Origin: Xanthomonas cucurbitae
GTDB lineage: Bacteria > Pseudomonadota > Gammaproteobacteria > Xanthomonadales > Xanthomonadaceae
Assembly: GCF_002939885.1 (NCBI RefSeq)
Contig: NZ_MDED01000007.1
Span: 62,001 to 126,000 of the forward strand
DNA: 64,000 nucleotides
Direction of reading: 5' to 3'
Each line of letters starts with the position of its first letter. Position 1 is the first letter of the stretch. Positions 45,203-54,381 of the stretch are shown here, piece by piece. The translations under genes and the position numbers were made by a program. Below the pieces are notes generated by a model that saw only the letters and a program-made list of their open reading frames with translations, was not told the origin of the DNA and searched no databases.

Positions 45203-46012
45203 CGGCTTGGTTTTCAGATGCAGGCCCGGCGGGGTGTCCAGGAACCTCGCCCAACGTGCACGCACCTTGGCCCAATAGCCCTGGGTGCCCTTCCAGTACG
45301 CATACGCCGGAGCGAAATCCACCTCGGTGGTCTTGCGGTAATCGTTGAAACCAAACTCGCGCGCGATCGCTTGCTGGGCGCCGTCAGGCTTGCGCAGTAC
45401 CTTGGTGTTGAACTGTTCGTGGGTCCAGCCACCAGGCGTGAGCGTGTGCCGGTTGATGACCGACAGCGCGTTGTAGTCGCTGCGCTTGGTGTATTCGCGG
45501 CGCGGCAACGGACGCCAGCTCAGGTCGCTGGTCCAGGTGGGATGGCCGTCGGCGTAGTCCCAGCGGCCAGTGCCGCAATAGCGCGGCGCATCGCTGACCT
45601 CGAACACGCATTGCGTCCACGCACCCTGCGTGGCCGATGCGGGCAACGCACGCACCTGCCAGGTCTGCTCGGCAGTGAATTCGAAGCGCTGGGGCGCTTC
45701 GTACACCCAGTCCTGTCGCCAGTGCTTGGTCACATGCTTGGTCTTTTCGTCGACCAGCAAATGCTGCAATACCAGCTTGCGGGGCGAATCCTCCACCACG
45801 ATGACCACTTCGTTGGCACCGCTGCGCATTGCCGAGGCGCGTTCGTAGCCGGGCTTGAGCAGCACGGTTTCGTCGAAGGCGAAGTCCACCGCGTACTCGC
45901 CCTGCATGGCCAGGATGCTCTGGCGATCGCGCTCAGGGTCGGCGGCAGCAACCGCCGACAGCGGCAACAGGGACAACGTGGCGGCAAGACAGCACGGCAA
46001 CACTCGGTTCAT
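45083..46012 (-). CDS. exported DUF6607-type protein, 3' end tandemly duplicated
   Basis: Predicted periplasmic protein of 309 residues. Signal peptide RVLPCCLAATLSLLPLSAVA. The body has many Trp, Tyr and charged residues (HWRQDWVYEAPQRFEFTAEQ, WKGTQGYWAKVRARWARFLD) and resembles the DUF6607 family of unknown function. ATG 46012 is chosen because it opens the signal peptide. The last 39 codons (starting DGMAMILPMFEQAERVQQ) and the following spacer are repeated four more times downstream. Neighbouring heme-uptake genes upstream on this strand suggest a possible link, but no heme motif is visible. Confidence 0.7.
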   Translation of the reverse strand: MNRVLPCCLAATLSLLPLSAVAAADPERDRQSILAMQGEYAVDFAFDETVLLKPGYERASAMRSGANEVVIVVEDSPRKLVLQHLLVDEKTKHVTKHWRQDWVYEAPQRFEFTAEQTWQVRALPASATQGAWTQCVFEVSDAPRYCGTGRWDYADGHPTWTSDLSWRPLPRREYTKRSDYNALSVINRHTLTPGGWTHEQFNTKVLRKPDGAQQAIAREFGFNDYRKTTEVDFAPAYAYWKGTQGYWAKVRARWARFLDTPPGLHLKTKPDGMAMILPMFEQAERVQQGKRVKDAQIAAVFAQWVDPAN

Positions 46013-46041
46013 CTCGATTCTCGGTGGTGGTATCAGGAGCA

Positions 46042-46674
46042 TCAGCGGGGCAGCCGCAGCAAGGCAGAGGTCATGGCGGCCGGGTCGCTACCGGCGGTGG
46101 CAGGTGAGGCAGCCCGCAGCGCGGCGGCACGCGCGCAACAGCAATCATCCACTACCACGCGTGCGTCGATGCCCTCAGCGTGCGCCAGGCGCGCGGCGAC
46201 GTCGGCGCCCAGCGCCGAGACCGTGGCCAGGCTGGCCGCCAGCGACGGCGTGCGATCGCTGGCGGCCCGCAGGCGTAGCGCGCTCAATCGCCAGCTTTCG
46301 CCGCGCATGCGTCCTGCCAGGCGACGCCACAGGCGCTCGCCGACCCCCAGCCCCTGGGGCTCGATCGACAGCGCCGGCAACCGCGACACCAGCCGATCCC
46401 AGTTCAGAAAATCGCTGTCCGGCAGCAGATACAGGCGCCAGCAACATTGTCCGTCGGCATCGAAGAAACAGATGCCCTCGCGGACGCCATCGCTGTCCAG
46501 CTGCCGACAGGTGGCCGCCTCGATCGCGTGCTGCCATCCGTCCAGTTCGTTGCCCAGCGCCGGGCGGTACAGGCACAGCACCGTCCCCAGCGCGGCCAGC
46601 TGCGCCGGGCGCGGCAGCGTGCTGCCGGTGGCACGCGCGCTCGGTGACAACGACGATGGGCGGGCGATGGACAT
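46042..46674 (-). CDS. uncharacterised protein of the heme-uptake operon
   Basis: Protein of 210 residues without signal peptide. The segment GICFFDADGQCCWRLYLLPD followed by SDFLNWDRLVSRLPALSIEP resembles one lobe of cytoplasmic heme-handling proteins (HemS/ChuX type), but the protein is too short for HemS and the match is weak. A cysteine cluster DDCCCARAAALRA lies near the C-terminus. It begins five bases after the end of the TonB receptor gene, so it is co-transcribed with it. Heme transfer or heme-dependent regulation is inferred from context only. Confidence 0.55.
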   Translation of the reverse strand: MSIARPSSLSPSARATGSTLPRPAQLAALGTVLCLYRPALGNELDGWQHAIEAATCRQLDSDGVREGICFFDADGQCCWRLYLLPDSDFLNWDRLVSRLPALSIEPQGLGVGERLWRRLAGRMRGESWRLSALRLRAASDRTPSLAASLATVSALGADVAARLAHAEGIDARVVVDDCCCARAAALRAASPATAGSDPAAMTSALLRLPR

Positions 46675-46679
46675 GGCCG

Positions 46680-48911
46680 CTACCAGCTCACCGCCAGGCT
46701 GACCGAGGCGGTACGCCCGGTAGCGGTGAAGCGGTCCACCACCGTGCTGCCGGCGAGCGTGCCGTTGGGCAGCGCATTCCAGTCCACGTAGCGACGGTCG
46801 GCAAGATTGAAGATGCCGGCGGTGACCTTGGCACCAGGGGCGAACTCCCAATGCCCCATCAGATCCAGCGTGGCGTAGCCGGCTGGCGTGTAGTAACTGT
46901 CCAGCTGCGGACGGCGCTTGCGCGCGACGAAGGTGCCGATCAGTTCGGCGCCCCATTGCTCGCCGTCGAAGGCCACACCCAGCGTTCCGCGCAGCGGGTC
47001 CACCGAATTGAGCGGCGTGCTGTCGGTGAGGTTGTCGCCTTGCGCGTAGGCCACTGCGCTGTTCAACGACCAACCCTGCCAGCCGGCCAGCACGCCCAGG
47101 TCGAGCCCGCCGCGCGCTTCGGCCCCCTTGATGACCACATCGGCCACGTTGCGCGACTGGAACACCATGAAGCCATCGGCGTTGACGCCGGCCGGCGCAT
47201 TGGACTCGATGAAATCGCGGTAGTCGGTGTAGTACAGCGCCAGACCGAGATAGCCCACCGCATCGTTGAAGCGCAGGCCCAACTCGCCGCCGCGGCTGGT
47301 CTCGGCCTTCAGATCAGGGTTGGCGATGGCGGTGTAGCGCGACTGCAGATTGGTGAAGCCGATATTGACGTCGTTGTAGGGCGGTGCGCGGAAGCCATGC
47401 GCATAATTGGCATATGCCGACCAGGCATCGGAAAAGCGCCACACCGCGCCGAACTTGGGCGAGACCTGGGTTTGATCGATGGTTGCCACCCCCACGCCCG
47501 GATTATCTTCGCGGAAGATGTCATCGGGCTGCGGCGACAGGCGGAAATAGTCCACACGCACGCCCGGCGTCAGCGACAGCCGCCCATCCAGCAGGCCGAT
47601 CTCGTCCTGCGCATACAGGCCAAGCTTCGTGGTCTGGCTCTTGGGAAAATCGCGCACCGGAAACACATCCTGGCCAACCCGGTTGCTGATCGCGCCAGTG
47701 GCCAGGTTCAGCGAATAGCCGTCGCGCTTGGCGCGGGTGTCGGTCCAGGTCCCATCCAGCCCATAGGTGATGTCGTGGCGCATCGTATCGGTGGCCACCT
47801 GCTTGTGTGCATTGACCAGCAGCCCATACACGCGCTGGTCGAAACTGTGTTCGTTGTGGCGGCGGGTGTTGTTGCCGCGCAACTCGTTGGTGCGTTGCAG
47901 GCTTTCGCTGTCCTGGCGATACAGCAGCCATTGCAGGTCGTCGGCCAGTGCGGTATCCAACGCATCCAGCTCGTGCCGCAACGAGACCCGCGCACGGGTC
48001 TGGTGATCGCGCCCCTGCTGCGACAACACGCGCAGCGAGGCGGTGGGCGAGCGCGTATCGATACTGCTCAAGGCCTCGATGCTGCCGTAGTCTTCGTTGC
48101 CTTCCACGGTGAGCTTGAAGCGCTGCTGCGCGCTCGGCGCATAGACCAGTTTGGTCAACACGCTGCGACCGTCCACGGTTTGTGGATTGGCGGCGGTGCG
48201 GGTGAAGTCGCGGCTGCGGTTGTCGCCCTGGTTCTGGGTTTCCTGGCCTTGGCGATGCGCCACCGCCACCAGCCCGCTCCAGCGCTCGCCGCCGAACGCG
48301 CCAGTGGCCCCTGCGAACAGGCCATTCCAGTCGCCTTCATAACCGAACTTCAGGCCAACATAGCTGTGTTTGTCGTCGCGCAGATAATCGGCCGGGTCCT
48401 TGGTGACGAAAGCCACCACACCGCCCAGGGCGTCGGAGCCATACAACGAACTGGCCGGCCCGCGCACCACTTCCACGCGCTTGAGCGTTTCCAGGTCGAC
48501 GAAGTTGCGATTGGCATTGAGGTAGCTGCCGAACGCGAAGGTGTCCGACACCGGCACGTTGTCCACCAAAATCGCCACCCGGTTGCCGTCCAGGCCGCGG
48601 ATGCGGATGCCGTTGGCGCCGGTGAAGCGGCCGTTGGTGCTGGTCACCGCCACCCCGGGCGTATACCGGAACAGGTCCTTGAGTTCGCGCACCAGCTGGT
48701 TGTCCAGTTGTTCGCGGTCGATCACATCCACCGTGGCCGGCACATCCACCAGCGCGCGCTGGGTGCGCGTGGCGGTGACTTGCAGACGGTCGAAGTCGTG
48801 CACCTCCCGCGCAGCGTCGCCGCCGATATCGGGTTCTGCGGCGTGGACACACAACGGGGCGGCAGGCAGCGCAAGCGACAGCGCGACCACCAGCGGATGC
48901 AGGCGAATCAT
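46680..48911 (-). CDS. TonB-dependent heme/hemoglobin receptor
   Basis: Outer-membrane receptor of 743 residues. Signal peptide to about 26 (LVVALSLALPAAPLCVHA). TonB box region DFDRLQVTATRTQRALVD; plug domain with IRIRGLDGNRVAILVDNVPV and VEVVRGPASSLYGSDALGG; barrel with FRAPPYNDVNIGFTN and the NPDLKAETS block, where FRAP and NPDL are heme/hemoglobin receptor signatures. The C-terminus ends in TASVSLAVSW with the terminal aromatic. ATG 48911 (MIRLHPLV) has AAGG upstream. It sits downstream of hemP and upstream of a small accessory gene, behind a Fur-type box. Confidence 0.9.
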   Translation of the reverse strand: MIRLHPLVVALSLALPAAPLCVHAAEPDIGGDAAREVHDFDRLQVTATRTQRALVDVPATVDVIDREQLDNQLVRELKDLFRYTPGVAVTSTNGRFTGANGIRIRGLDGNRVAILVDNVPVSDTFAFGSYLNANRNFVDLETLKRVEVVRGPASSLYGSDALGGVVAFVTKDPADYLRDDKHSYVGLKFGYEGDWNGLFAGATGAFGGERWSGLVAVAHRQGQETQNQGDNRSRDFTRTAANPQTVDGRSVLTKLVYAPSAQQRFKLTVEGNEDYGSIEALSSIDTRSPTASLRVLSQQGRDHQTRARVSLRHELDALDTALADDLQWLLYRQDSESLQRTNELRGNNTRRHNEHSFDQRVYGLLVNAHKQVATDTMRHDITYGLDGTWTDTRAKRDGYSLNLATGAISNRVGQDVFPVRDFPKSQTTKLGLYAQDEIGLLDGRLSLTPGVRVDYFRLSPQPDDIFREDNPGVGVATIDQTQVSPKFGAVWRFSDAWSAYANYAHGFRAPPYNDVNIGFTNLQSRYTAIANPDLKAETSRGGELGLRFNDAVGYLGLALYYTDYRDFIESNAPAGVNADGFMVFQSRNVADVVIKGAEARGGLDLGVLAGWQGWSLNSAVAYAQGDNLTDSTPLNSVDPLRGTLGVAFDGEQWGAELIGTFVARKRRPQLDSYYTPAGYATLDLMGHWEFAPGAKVTAGIFNLADRRYVDWNALPNGTLAGSTVVDRFTATGRTASVSLAVSW

Positions 48912-49209
48912 CAAGCAACCTTTGTGGAAGAACCCCCCGGCGGCGCGCACAGCGAACCGGCCGCGCACGGCAACCGAGGGTGGAGAGATGGATGGCGGAC
49001 GGCGGCGGCAACGCCCGCGGCGAACAGCCGGCGCCCATTCAGAGCGGGCCGGTGGTGCGATTGCAGTGGCTGCGGAACCGTGCCGGCAGCGGCATCGCGC
49101 GCAGCGATGCTGGCAGCTTGCTGCGGCGGCCGATGGCAGCCGTGGCGGCGGCGCCCTCTCTACCAGGGCGCAGCGGTTCCCTTCGCTGGGATGACGTGGG
49201 GGACGGGAA

Positions 49210-49407
49210 TTACTTGGTCAGGATGAGCTTGTCGTTGCTGGTGTGGCGCAGGCGATAGACGCGATCGCCATGTTGGATCAGCACTTCGCGCCGGCCCTTG
49301 AGCAGCGCCTCGCTGCTGATGAGGTCTTCGGCAGGAACCACACGCGGCACAGCGCGGTCGCGCAGGTTGACCGGTTCGGAGCGAAGCAGCACGGGGTGAG
49401 CGGTCAT
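49210..49407 (-). CDS. hemP: hemin uptake protein HemP
   Basis: Small protein of 65 residues. The C-terminal half (ISSEALLKGRREVLIQHGDR and YRLRHTSNDKLILTK) matches the HemP family, whose members end in KLILTK. HemP genes normally precede heme-receptor genes and in several bacteria activate receptor transcription. Here the receptor starts about 300 bp downstream. A Fur-like box lies 31-49 bp upstream of the ATG. Confidence 0.88.
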   Translation of the reverse strand: MTAHPVLLRSEPVNLRDRAVPRVVPAEDLISSEALLKGRREVLIQHGDRVYRLRHTSNDKLILTK

Positions 49408-49437
49408 GATCGGGATCTCCAGTCAGTTGGCACGACA

Positions 49438-49456
49438 AATAATAACAATTCTCATT
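49438..49456 (-). promoter_or_regulatory. Fur-type box upstream of hemP
   Basis: Minus-strand AATGAGAATTGTTATTATT matches 11 of 19 positions of the Fur consensus GATAATGATAATCATTATC, and a second GAGAATGAATCTTGATTATC-like stretch continues to about 49480. The 49430-49510 block is the most AT-rich stretch in this part of the window. Iron repression of hemP and the receptor is inferred. Confidence 0.65.
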
Positions 49457-49531
49457 TGATAATCAAGATTCATTCTCATCTTTATTACGCCATTTTTATA
49501 TCGATATCCGATTTTCTATCAAATCCATCAA

Positions 49532-50500
49532 TCAGCGTGTGACTGCCTCCACTTGCGCCCAGCCGGCAGCGTCCACCTGCTCCAGCACAGCGAGCGCGGC
49601 CAGGTTCTCTTCCAGCTGCGCCACCCGGCTGGCCCCGAGGATGACCGTGGACACCAGCGGATTGCGCAGGCACCAGGCGATCGCCAGCGGCGCCGGCGCA
49701 TGGCCCAGCTCGGCAGCCACCGCGCAGAACGCGCGGGCGCGTTCGAGACGGCGGGATTCCGGCGTGCCCAGCACATCGTCCTGCAGCCAGGCATTGTCGG
49801 ACTGCCCCAGCCGGCTGTCGGCCGCTACCCCGGCGTTGTACTTGCCGGTCAGCAGGCCGGAGGCCAGCGGCGACCAGATGGTGGTGCCCAGCCCAGCGGC
49901 GCACAGCGGCGCATACTCCTGCTCCAGCCGCTGACGGTGCAGCAGGTTGTATTGCGGCTGTTCCATCGACGGCGCATGCAGATGCTCACGCTCGGCGATG
50001 GCGATCGCCGCGCGCAGCTGCTCGGCGCTCCACTCGGACGTGCCCCAGTACAGCACCTTGCCCTGGCGGATCAGCGCGTCCATCGCCCGCACGGTTTCCT
50101 GGATCGGCGTGTCCGGGTCGGGCCGATGGCAAAAATACAGATCCAGATAGTCCACGCGCAGGCGTTTGAGCGCGGCGTGGCAGGCATCGGTGACATGCTT
50201 GCGCGAGAGCCCGCGCTGGGTTGGGCGCGGGCTGTCCACCGCACCGAAGAACACTTTGCTGGACACGCAGTAGCCATCGCGCGGCAGGCGCAGGTCGGCG
50301 ATCACATCGCCCATCACCTCCTCGGCGCGGCCGCGGGCGTAGACCTCGGCGTTGTCGAAGAAGTTGATGCCGTTGTCCCAGGCGGCGGCGATCAGGTTGC
50401 GCGCCTCGCTGCGGCCGATCTGCTTGCCGAAGGTGATCCAGGCCCCGAATGACACGGCCGACAGCTGCAGCCCGGTGGAACCCAGACGACGGTAACGCAT
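49532..50500 (-). CDS. aldo/keto reductase (Kv-beta-like)
   Basis: NADPH-dependent oxidoreductase of 322 residues. TIM-barrel catalytic tetrad: Asp and Tyr in NFFDNAEVYARGRAEEVMG, Lys in YCVSSKVFFG, His in DLYFCHRPDPDTPIQET. The cofactor region is STVILGASRVAQLEEN, typical of the potassium-channel beta-subunit-like group (YghZ/YdbC-like). ATG 50500 is selected over 50515 because AGGAG lies six bases upstream. Substrate unknown; it stands alone between the Fur region and the divergent nucleoside transporter. Confidence 0.87.
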   Translation of the reverse strand: MRYRRLGSTGLQLSAVSFGAWITFGKQIGRSEARNLIAAAWDNGINFFDNAEVYARGRAEEVMGDVIADLRLPRDGYCVSSKVFFGAVDSPRPTQRGLSRKHVTDACHAALKRLRVDYLDLYFCHRPDPDTPIQETVRAMDALIRQGKVLYWGTSEWSAEQLRAAIAIAEREHLHAPSMEQPQYNLLHRQRLEQEYAPLCAAGLGTTIWSPLASGLLTGKYNAGVAADSRLGQSDNAWLQDDVLGTPESRRLERARAFCAVAAELGHAPAPLAIAWCLRNPLVSTVILGASRVAQLEENLAALAVLEQVDAAGWAQVEAVTR

Positions 50501-50670
50501 GGCGAACTCCTGCATCCTCCGGGGGCACCTGCCCCGGACCGGATTGCGCAGTTTAGCGGTCCGCTCGCCGATGCGAGCCAGTGGCGGCCGTCTGAATGCC
50601 GCTCGCCTTGCCCGCCGTCACCCCCTGCTCTACGCTTCCCGTTTTGCAGTCAGCAGCTCCGGGGATTGGG

Positions 50671-51969
50671 ATGGTCGAAGGTTTGGGAAGGATCGGTTTC
50701 GGCCTGTTCGGTCTGGCGGTGCTCATCGGCATCACCTGGCTGTTCTCCAGCAACCGCCGCGCCGTGGATTGGAAACTGGTCGGCACCGGCCTGTTGCTGC
50801 AGATCTCGTTCGCCTCGCTGGTGCTGTTGGTGCCGGGCGGGCGCGACGTGTTCGACGCGCTGGGCAAAGGCTTCGTGAAGGTGCTGAGCTTCGTCAATGA
50901 AGGCTCCACCTTCATTTTCGGCAACCTGATGAACATCGACAGCTACGGCTTCATCTTCGCGTTCCAGGTGCTGCCCACCATCATCTTCTTCTCGGCGCTG
51001 ATGGGCGTGCTCTACCACCTGGGCGTGATGCAACTGGTGGTACGCGCGATGGCCTGGGCGATCACCAAGGTGATGCGCGTGTCCGGTGCGGAAACCACCA
51101 GCGTCTGCGCCAGCGTGTTCATCGGCCAGACCGAGGCGCCGCTGACGGTGCGCCCGTACATTCCCAAGATGACCCAGTCCGAGCTGCTGACGATGATGAT
51201 CGGCGGCATGGCGCATATCGCCGGCGGCGTGCTGGCCGCCTACGTGGGCATGCTCGGCGGCAGCGATCCGGCCCAGCAGGCCTTCTACGCCAAGCACCTG
51301 CTGGCCGCCAGCATCATGGCCGCGCCCGCCACCCTGGTGGTCGCCAAGCTGCTGGTGCCGGAAACCGGCACGCCGCTGACCCGTGGCACGGTCAAGATGG
51401 AAGTGGAAAAGACCACCAGCAACATCATCGATGCGGCCGCGGCCGGTGCCGGCGACGGCCTGCGTCTGGCGCTGAACATCGGTGCCATGCTGCTGGCCTT
51501 CATTGCGCTGATCGCGCTGATCAACGCACCGCTGACCTGGCTGGGCGAGATGACCGGCGCGGCGGCGGCGCTGGGCCGGCCAACCAACCTGTCGACGCTC
51601 TTCGGCTACCTGCTGGCCCCGGTGGCCTGGGTGATCGGCACGCCGTGGGTGGATGCGACCACGGTGGGCTCGCTGATCGGCCAGAAGGTGGTCATCAACG
51701 AATTCGTCGCCTACTCCGAGCTGTCGCAGATCGTGAAGGGCCAGGTCGCCGGTGTCAGCCTGAGCGAGGAAGGCCGGCTGATCGCCACCTATGCCCTGTG
51801 CGGCTTTGCCAACTTCAGCTCGATTGCGATCCAGATCGGCGGCATTGGCGGGCTGGCGCCGGAACGGCGTCACGATCTGGCCAAATTCGGCCTGCGCGCG
51901 GTGCTCGGTGGTTCGATCGCCACCTTCATGACCGCTACCATCGCTGGCGTACTCTCGCATTTCGGTTGA
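50671..51969 (+). CDS. concentrative nucleoside transporter (NupC/CNT family)
   Basis: Inner-membrane nucleoside symporter of 432 residues with about ten hydrophobic segments. NupC-family signatures are visible: IDSYGFIFAFQVLPTIIFFS, VSGAETTSVCASVFIGQTEA, APLTVRPYIPKMTQSELLTM, and near the end KVVINEFVAYSEL and YALCGFANFSSIAIQIGGIG. ATG 50671 (MVEGLGRIG) is chosen over the frame start at 50596, which adds non-homologous residues. The kinase gene next downstream suggests an uptake-and-salvage pair. Confidence 0.93.
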   Translation: MVEGLGRIGFGLFGLAVLIGITWLFSSNRRAVDWKLVGTGLLLQISFASLVLLVPGGRDVFDALGKGFVKVLSFVNEGSTFIFGNLMNIDSYGFIFAFQVLPTIIFFSALMGVLYHLGVMQLVVRAMAWAITKVMRVSGAETTSVCASVFIGQTEAPLTVRPYIPKMTQSELLTMMIGGMAHIAGGVLAAYVGMLGGSDPAQQAFYAKHLLAASIMAAPATLVVAKLLVPETGTPLTRGTVKMEVEKTTSNIIDAAAAGAGDGLRLALNIGAMLLAFIALIALINAPLTWLGEMTGAAAALGRPTNLSTLFGYLLAPVAWVIGTPWVDATTVGSLIGQKVVINEFVAYSELSQIVKGQVAGVSLSEEGRLIATYALCGFANFSSIAIQIGGIGGLAPERRHDLAKFGLRAVLGGSIATFMTATIAGVLSHFG

Positions 51970-52049
51970 GGCGGGGCGGGTTCATCGGCGTACCGTTCTA
52001 ATAGCGGCACGCCACGTGTCATCTCAGTCATTCAAGCAAGCAGGTATTT

Positions 52050-53006
52050 ATGAGTTCGGTCGTGGTTGTCGGGTCTTTCAATGTCGATCACGTTTGGCGT
52101 TGCGACGTGCTGCCTGTGCCAGGCGCCACCATTGCCGGTCGCTACAGCACCGGCCCGGGCGGCAAGGGATTCAACCAAGCAGTGGCGGCCGCGCGTGCCG
52201 GTGCCAAGACGCATTTTCTGTGCGCGCTGGGCGATGACGCCGGCGGTGCGCTGGCGCGCGCGCTGGCCGCGCATGACGGCTTTGCGTTGATCGCCGAACC
52301 CAGCAATGAACCCACCGGCACCGGCGGCATCTATGTCGATGGGCATGGCCGCAACACCATCGTAATCGGTGCCGGCGCCAATGCGGTGCTGAGCCCGGGC
52401 TTCATCGACGGCCAGCGCGCGCTGGTCGCCGCGGCCCAGGTGATGCTGGCGCAGCTGGAATCGCCCGCCGAGACGATCGAATCGGCGCTGGCGCTGGCCC
52501 GCGAATGCGGTGTACTCACCATCCTCAATGCCGCACCCGCCAACGCGCCCACCTCGATCGGCCTGCTCAAGCTGTCGGACGTGCTGACCCCGAACGAAAC
52601 CGAATTCGCTGCCCTGCTCGGCCGCCATGTCGGCGAGCGCATCAATGCCGACGATGTGGCCGCGCTGGACGGCAACACGCTGCATTCGCTGTGCCGCAAG
52701 CTACTGCCCGGTGGCACCGTGGTAGTGACGCTGGGCGCGGTAGGCGCCTTTATCTCGCATGCCGACGAGCAACTGCGTGGCGATGCCGCCGCGCATTACC
52801 GGGTGGGCGCCGACAGCGCGCAGACGGTGGACACCACCGGTGCTGGCGATGCCTTCAACGGTGCGCTGGTGGCCTCGCTGGCGCAGTCGCCCGGCGCAAG
52901 CTTCAACACCCACGTACGCTTTGCCACCCGCTACGCGGCGCGCTCCACCGAACTGGAAGGCGCGGCCGTGTCAATGCCGCGCATGGTGCCCGACCTGGCT
53001 GTGTAA
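52050..53006 (+). CDS. PfkB-family nucleoside/sugar kinase
   Basis: Ribokinase-like kinase of 318 residues. The N-terminal substrate site is VVGSFNVDHVWRCDVLPVPG followed by the PfkB signature 1 stretch GPGGKGFNQAVAAARAGA. The C-terminal signature DTTGAGDAFNGALVASLA holds the catalytic Asp and anion hole. Adenosine, inosine/guanosine or ribose are possible substrates; being 80 bp after a nucleoside transporter favours a nucleoside kinase. ATG 52050, with a possible Shine-Dalgarno AGGTATTT upstream. Confidence 0.85.
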   Translation: MSSVVVVGSFNVDHVWRCDVLPVPGATIAGRYSTGPGGKGFNQAVAAARAGAKTHFLCALGDDAGGALARALAAHDGFALIAEPSNEPTGTGGIYVDGHGRNTIVIGAGANAVLSPGFIDGQRALVAAAQVMLAQLESPAETIESALALARECGVLTILNAAPANAPTSIGLLKLSDVLTPNETEFAALLGRHVGERINADDVAALDGNTLHSLCRKLLPGGTVVVTLGAVGAFISHADEQLRGDAAAHYRVGADSAQTVDTTGAGDAFNGALVASLAQSPGASFNTHVRFATRYAARSTELEGAAVSMPRMVPDLAV

Positions 53007-53306
53007 GTCGCACGCGTCGAAGGCGTGATGCAGCGTCGGGCGCCCATACCCTCATCCGGCGCTAACGCGCCACCTTCTCCCGACGGGAGAAGGAATAGAA
53101 GCGGCTCCCCCACCCCGAGGCAGAGTAAGGAATAAAAGCCCCTCCTCCCCCCGGGAGAGGGGTTGGGGTGAGGGTACGGTCAGCCGCCGCCCTCGTTCTA
53201 TCCAGTCCTACGACCCGCACAGCCATCGCGCAGGACCGAAGGCTGGAAACGCTCTTCCGATTCCCGATTCCCGATTCCCGATTCCCCGCCCGGCTACAAT
53301 GCCCCC
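53007..53306. repeat. intergenic region with dispersed repeat modules
   Basis: No gene. Module A lies at 53049-53093 (ends TTCTCCCGACGGGAGAAGG) and module B at 53138-53180 (CCCGGGAGAGGGGTTGGGG then TGAGGGTACGG). The short GATTCCC repeat follows before dusB. Confidence 0.8.
53258..53286. repeat. tandem repeat, four copies of GATTCCC
   Basis: Four direct copies of the 7-base unit GATTCCC about 20 bp before the dusB ATG at 53307. Copy number could change by slippage and alter spacing in the dusB leader. Confidence 0.9.
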
Positions 53307-54305
53307 ATGCAGATCGGCCCCTACACCATCGCCCCCAAGGTGATCCTCGCGCCCATGGCGGGCGTGACCGACAAGCCGTTCCGGCTGCTGTGCAAACAGC
53401 TTGGTGCCGGGCTGGCGGTGTCGGAGATGACCATCTCCGATCCGCGCTTCTGGGGCACGCGCAAGTCGCTGCACCGCATGGACCATGCCGGCGAGCCGGA
53501 TCCGGTCAGCGTGCAGATCGCCGGGACCGAACCGCAGCAACTGGCTGAAGCGGCGCGCTACAACGTAGACCACGGCGCGCAGCTGATCGACATCAATATG
53601 GGCTGCCCGGCCAAGAAGGTATGCAACGCCTGGGCCGGCTCGGCGCTGATGCGCGACGAAGCGCTGGTGGCGCGCATCCTGCGCGCGGTGGTGCAGGCGG
53701 TGGAGGTACCGGTGACCTTGAAGATCCGTACCGGCTGGGATTGCGACCACCGCAACGGGCCGGTGATTGCGCGCATCGCGCAGGACTGCGGCATCGCCGC
53801 GCTGGCGGTGCACGGGCGCACCCGCGACCAGCACTACAACGGCAGCGCCGAGTACGCCACCATCGCGCAGATCAAGGCCGCGCTGCAGATTCCGGTGATT
53901 GCCAACGGCGATATCGATTCGCCGCAGAAGGCCGCGCAGGTATTGCGCGAGACCGGCGTGGATGCGGTGATGATCGGCCGTGCCGCGCAGGGGCGGCCAT
54001 GGATCTTCGGTGAGGTGGCGCATTACCTGGCCACAGGCAAGACGCTGCCGCCGCCGTCGCTGACCTTCGTGCGCGACACCTTGCTGAGCCATCTGCAAGC
54101 ACTGCACGCGTTCTACGGGCAACCGCAAGGCGTGCGCATCGCGCGCAAGCATCTGGGCTGGTATGCCAAGGATCACCCGCAAAGCGCAGACTTCCGCAGC
54201 GTGGTCAATCGCGCCGACACGCCGCAGGCGCAGCTGGCGCTGACACGCGACTATTTCGATGCGCTGATCGCCGGCGTGGCACCGCCGCTACCGAACGCCG
54301 CCTGA
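53307..54305 (+). CDS. dusB: tRNA-dihydrouridine synthase B
   Basis: FMN enzyme of 332 residues reducing specific uridines in the tRNA D-loop. Start MQIGPYTIAPKVILAPMAGV, the usual Dus opening. The catalytic Cys100 lies in LIDINMGCPAKKVCNAWAGS, whose MGCPAKKVC wording is DusB-specific. FMN-binding parts are VTLKIRTGWD, LAVHGRTRDQHYNG, VIANGDIDS and DAVMIGRAAQGRPWIF. No fis gene follows, unlike in enterics. Confidence 0.93.
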   Translation: MQIGPYTIAPKVILAPMAGVTDKPFRLLCKQLGAGLAVSEMTISDPRFWGTRKSLHRMDHAGEPDPVSVQIAGTEPQQLAEAARYNVDHGAQLIDINMGCPAKKVCNAWAGSALMRDEALVARILRAVVQAVEVPVTLKIRTGWDCDHRNGPVIARIAQDCGIAALAVHGRTRDQHYNGSAEYATIAQIKAALQIPVIANGDIDSPQKAAQVLRETGVDAVMIGRAAQGRPWIFGEVAHYLATGKTLPPPSLTFVRDTLLSHLQALHAFYGQPQGVRIARKHLGWYAKDHPQSADFRSVVNRADTPQAQLALTRDYFDALIAGVAPPLPNAA

Positions 54306-54381
54306 GGCGCCCTGGTCGTTGCAACGGCTGCGCAAACGCTACGCACGATGCAGGACAGTGCACGCAGGCGCAGGCGAGCCG

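Noticed and set aside
45855-49226. Very long plus-strand open frame of 1123 codons
   Set aside because: It is antisense to the TonB receptor and its neighbours; high G+C third positions on the minus strand produce such long shadows.
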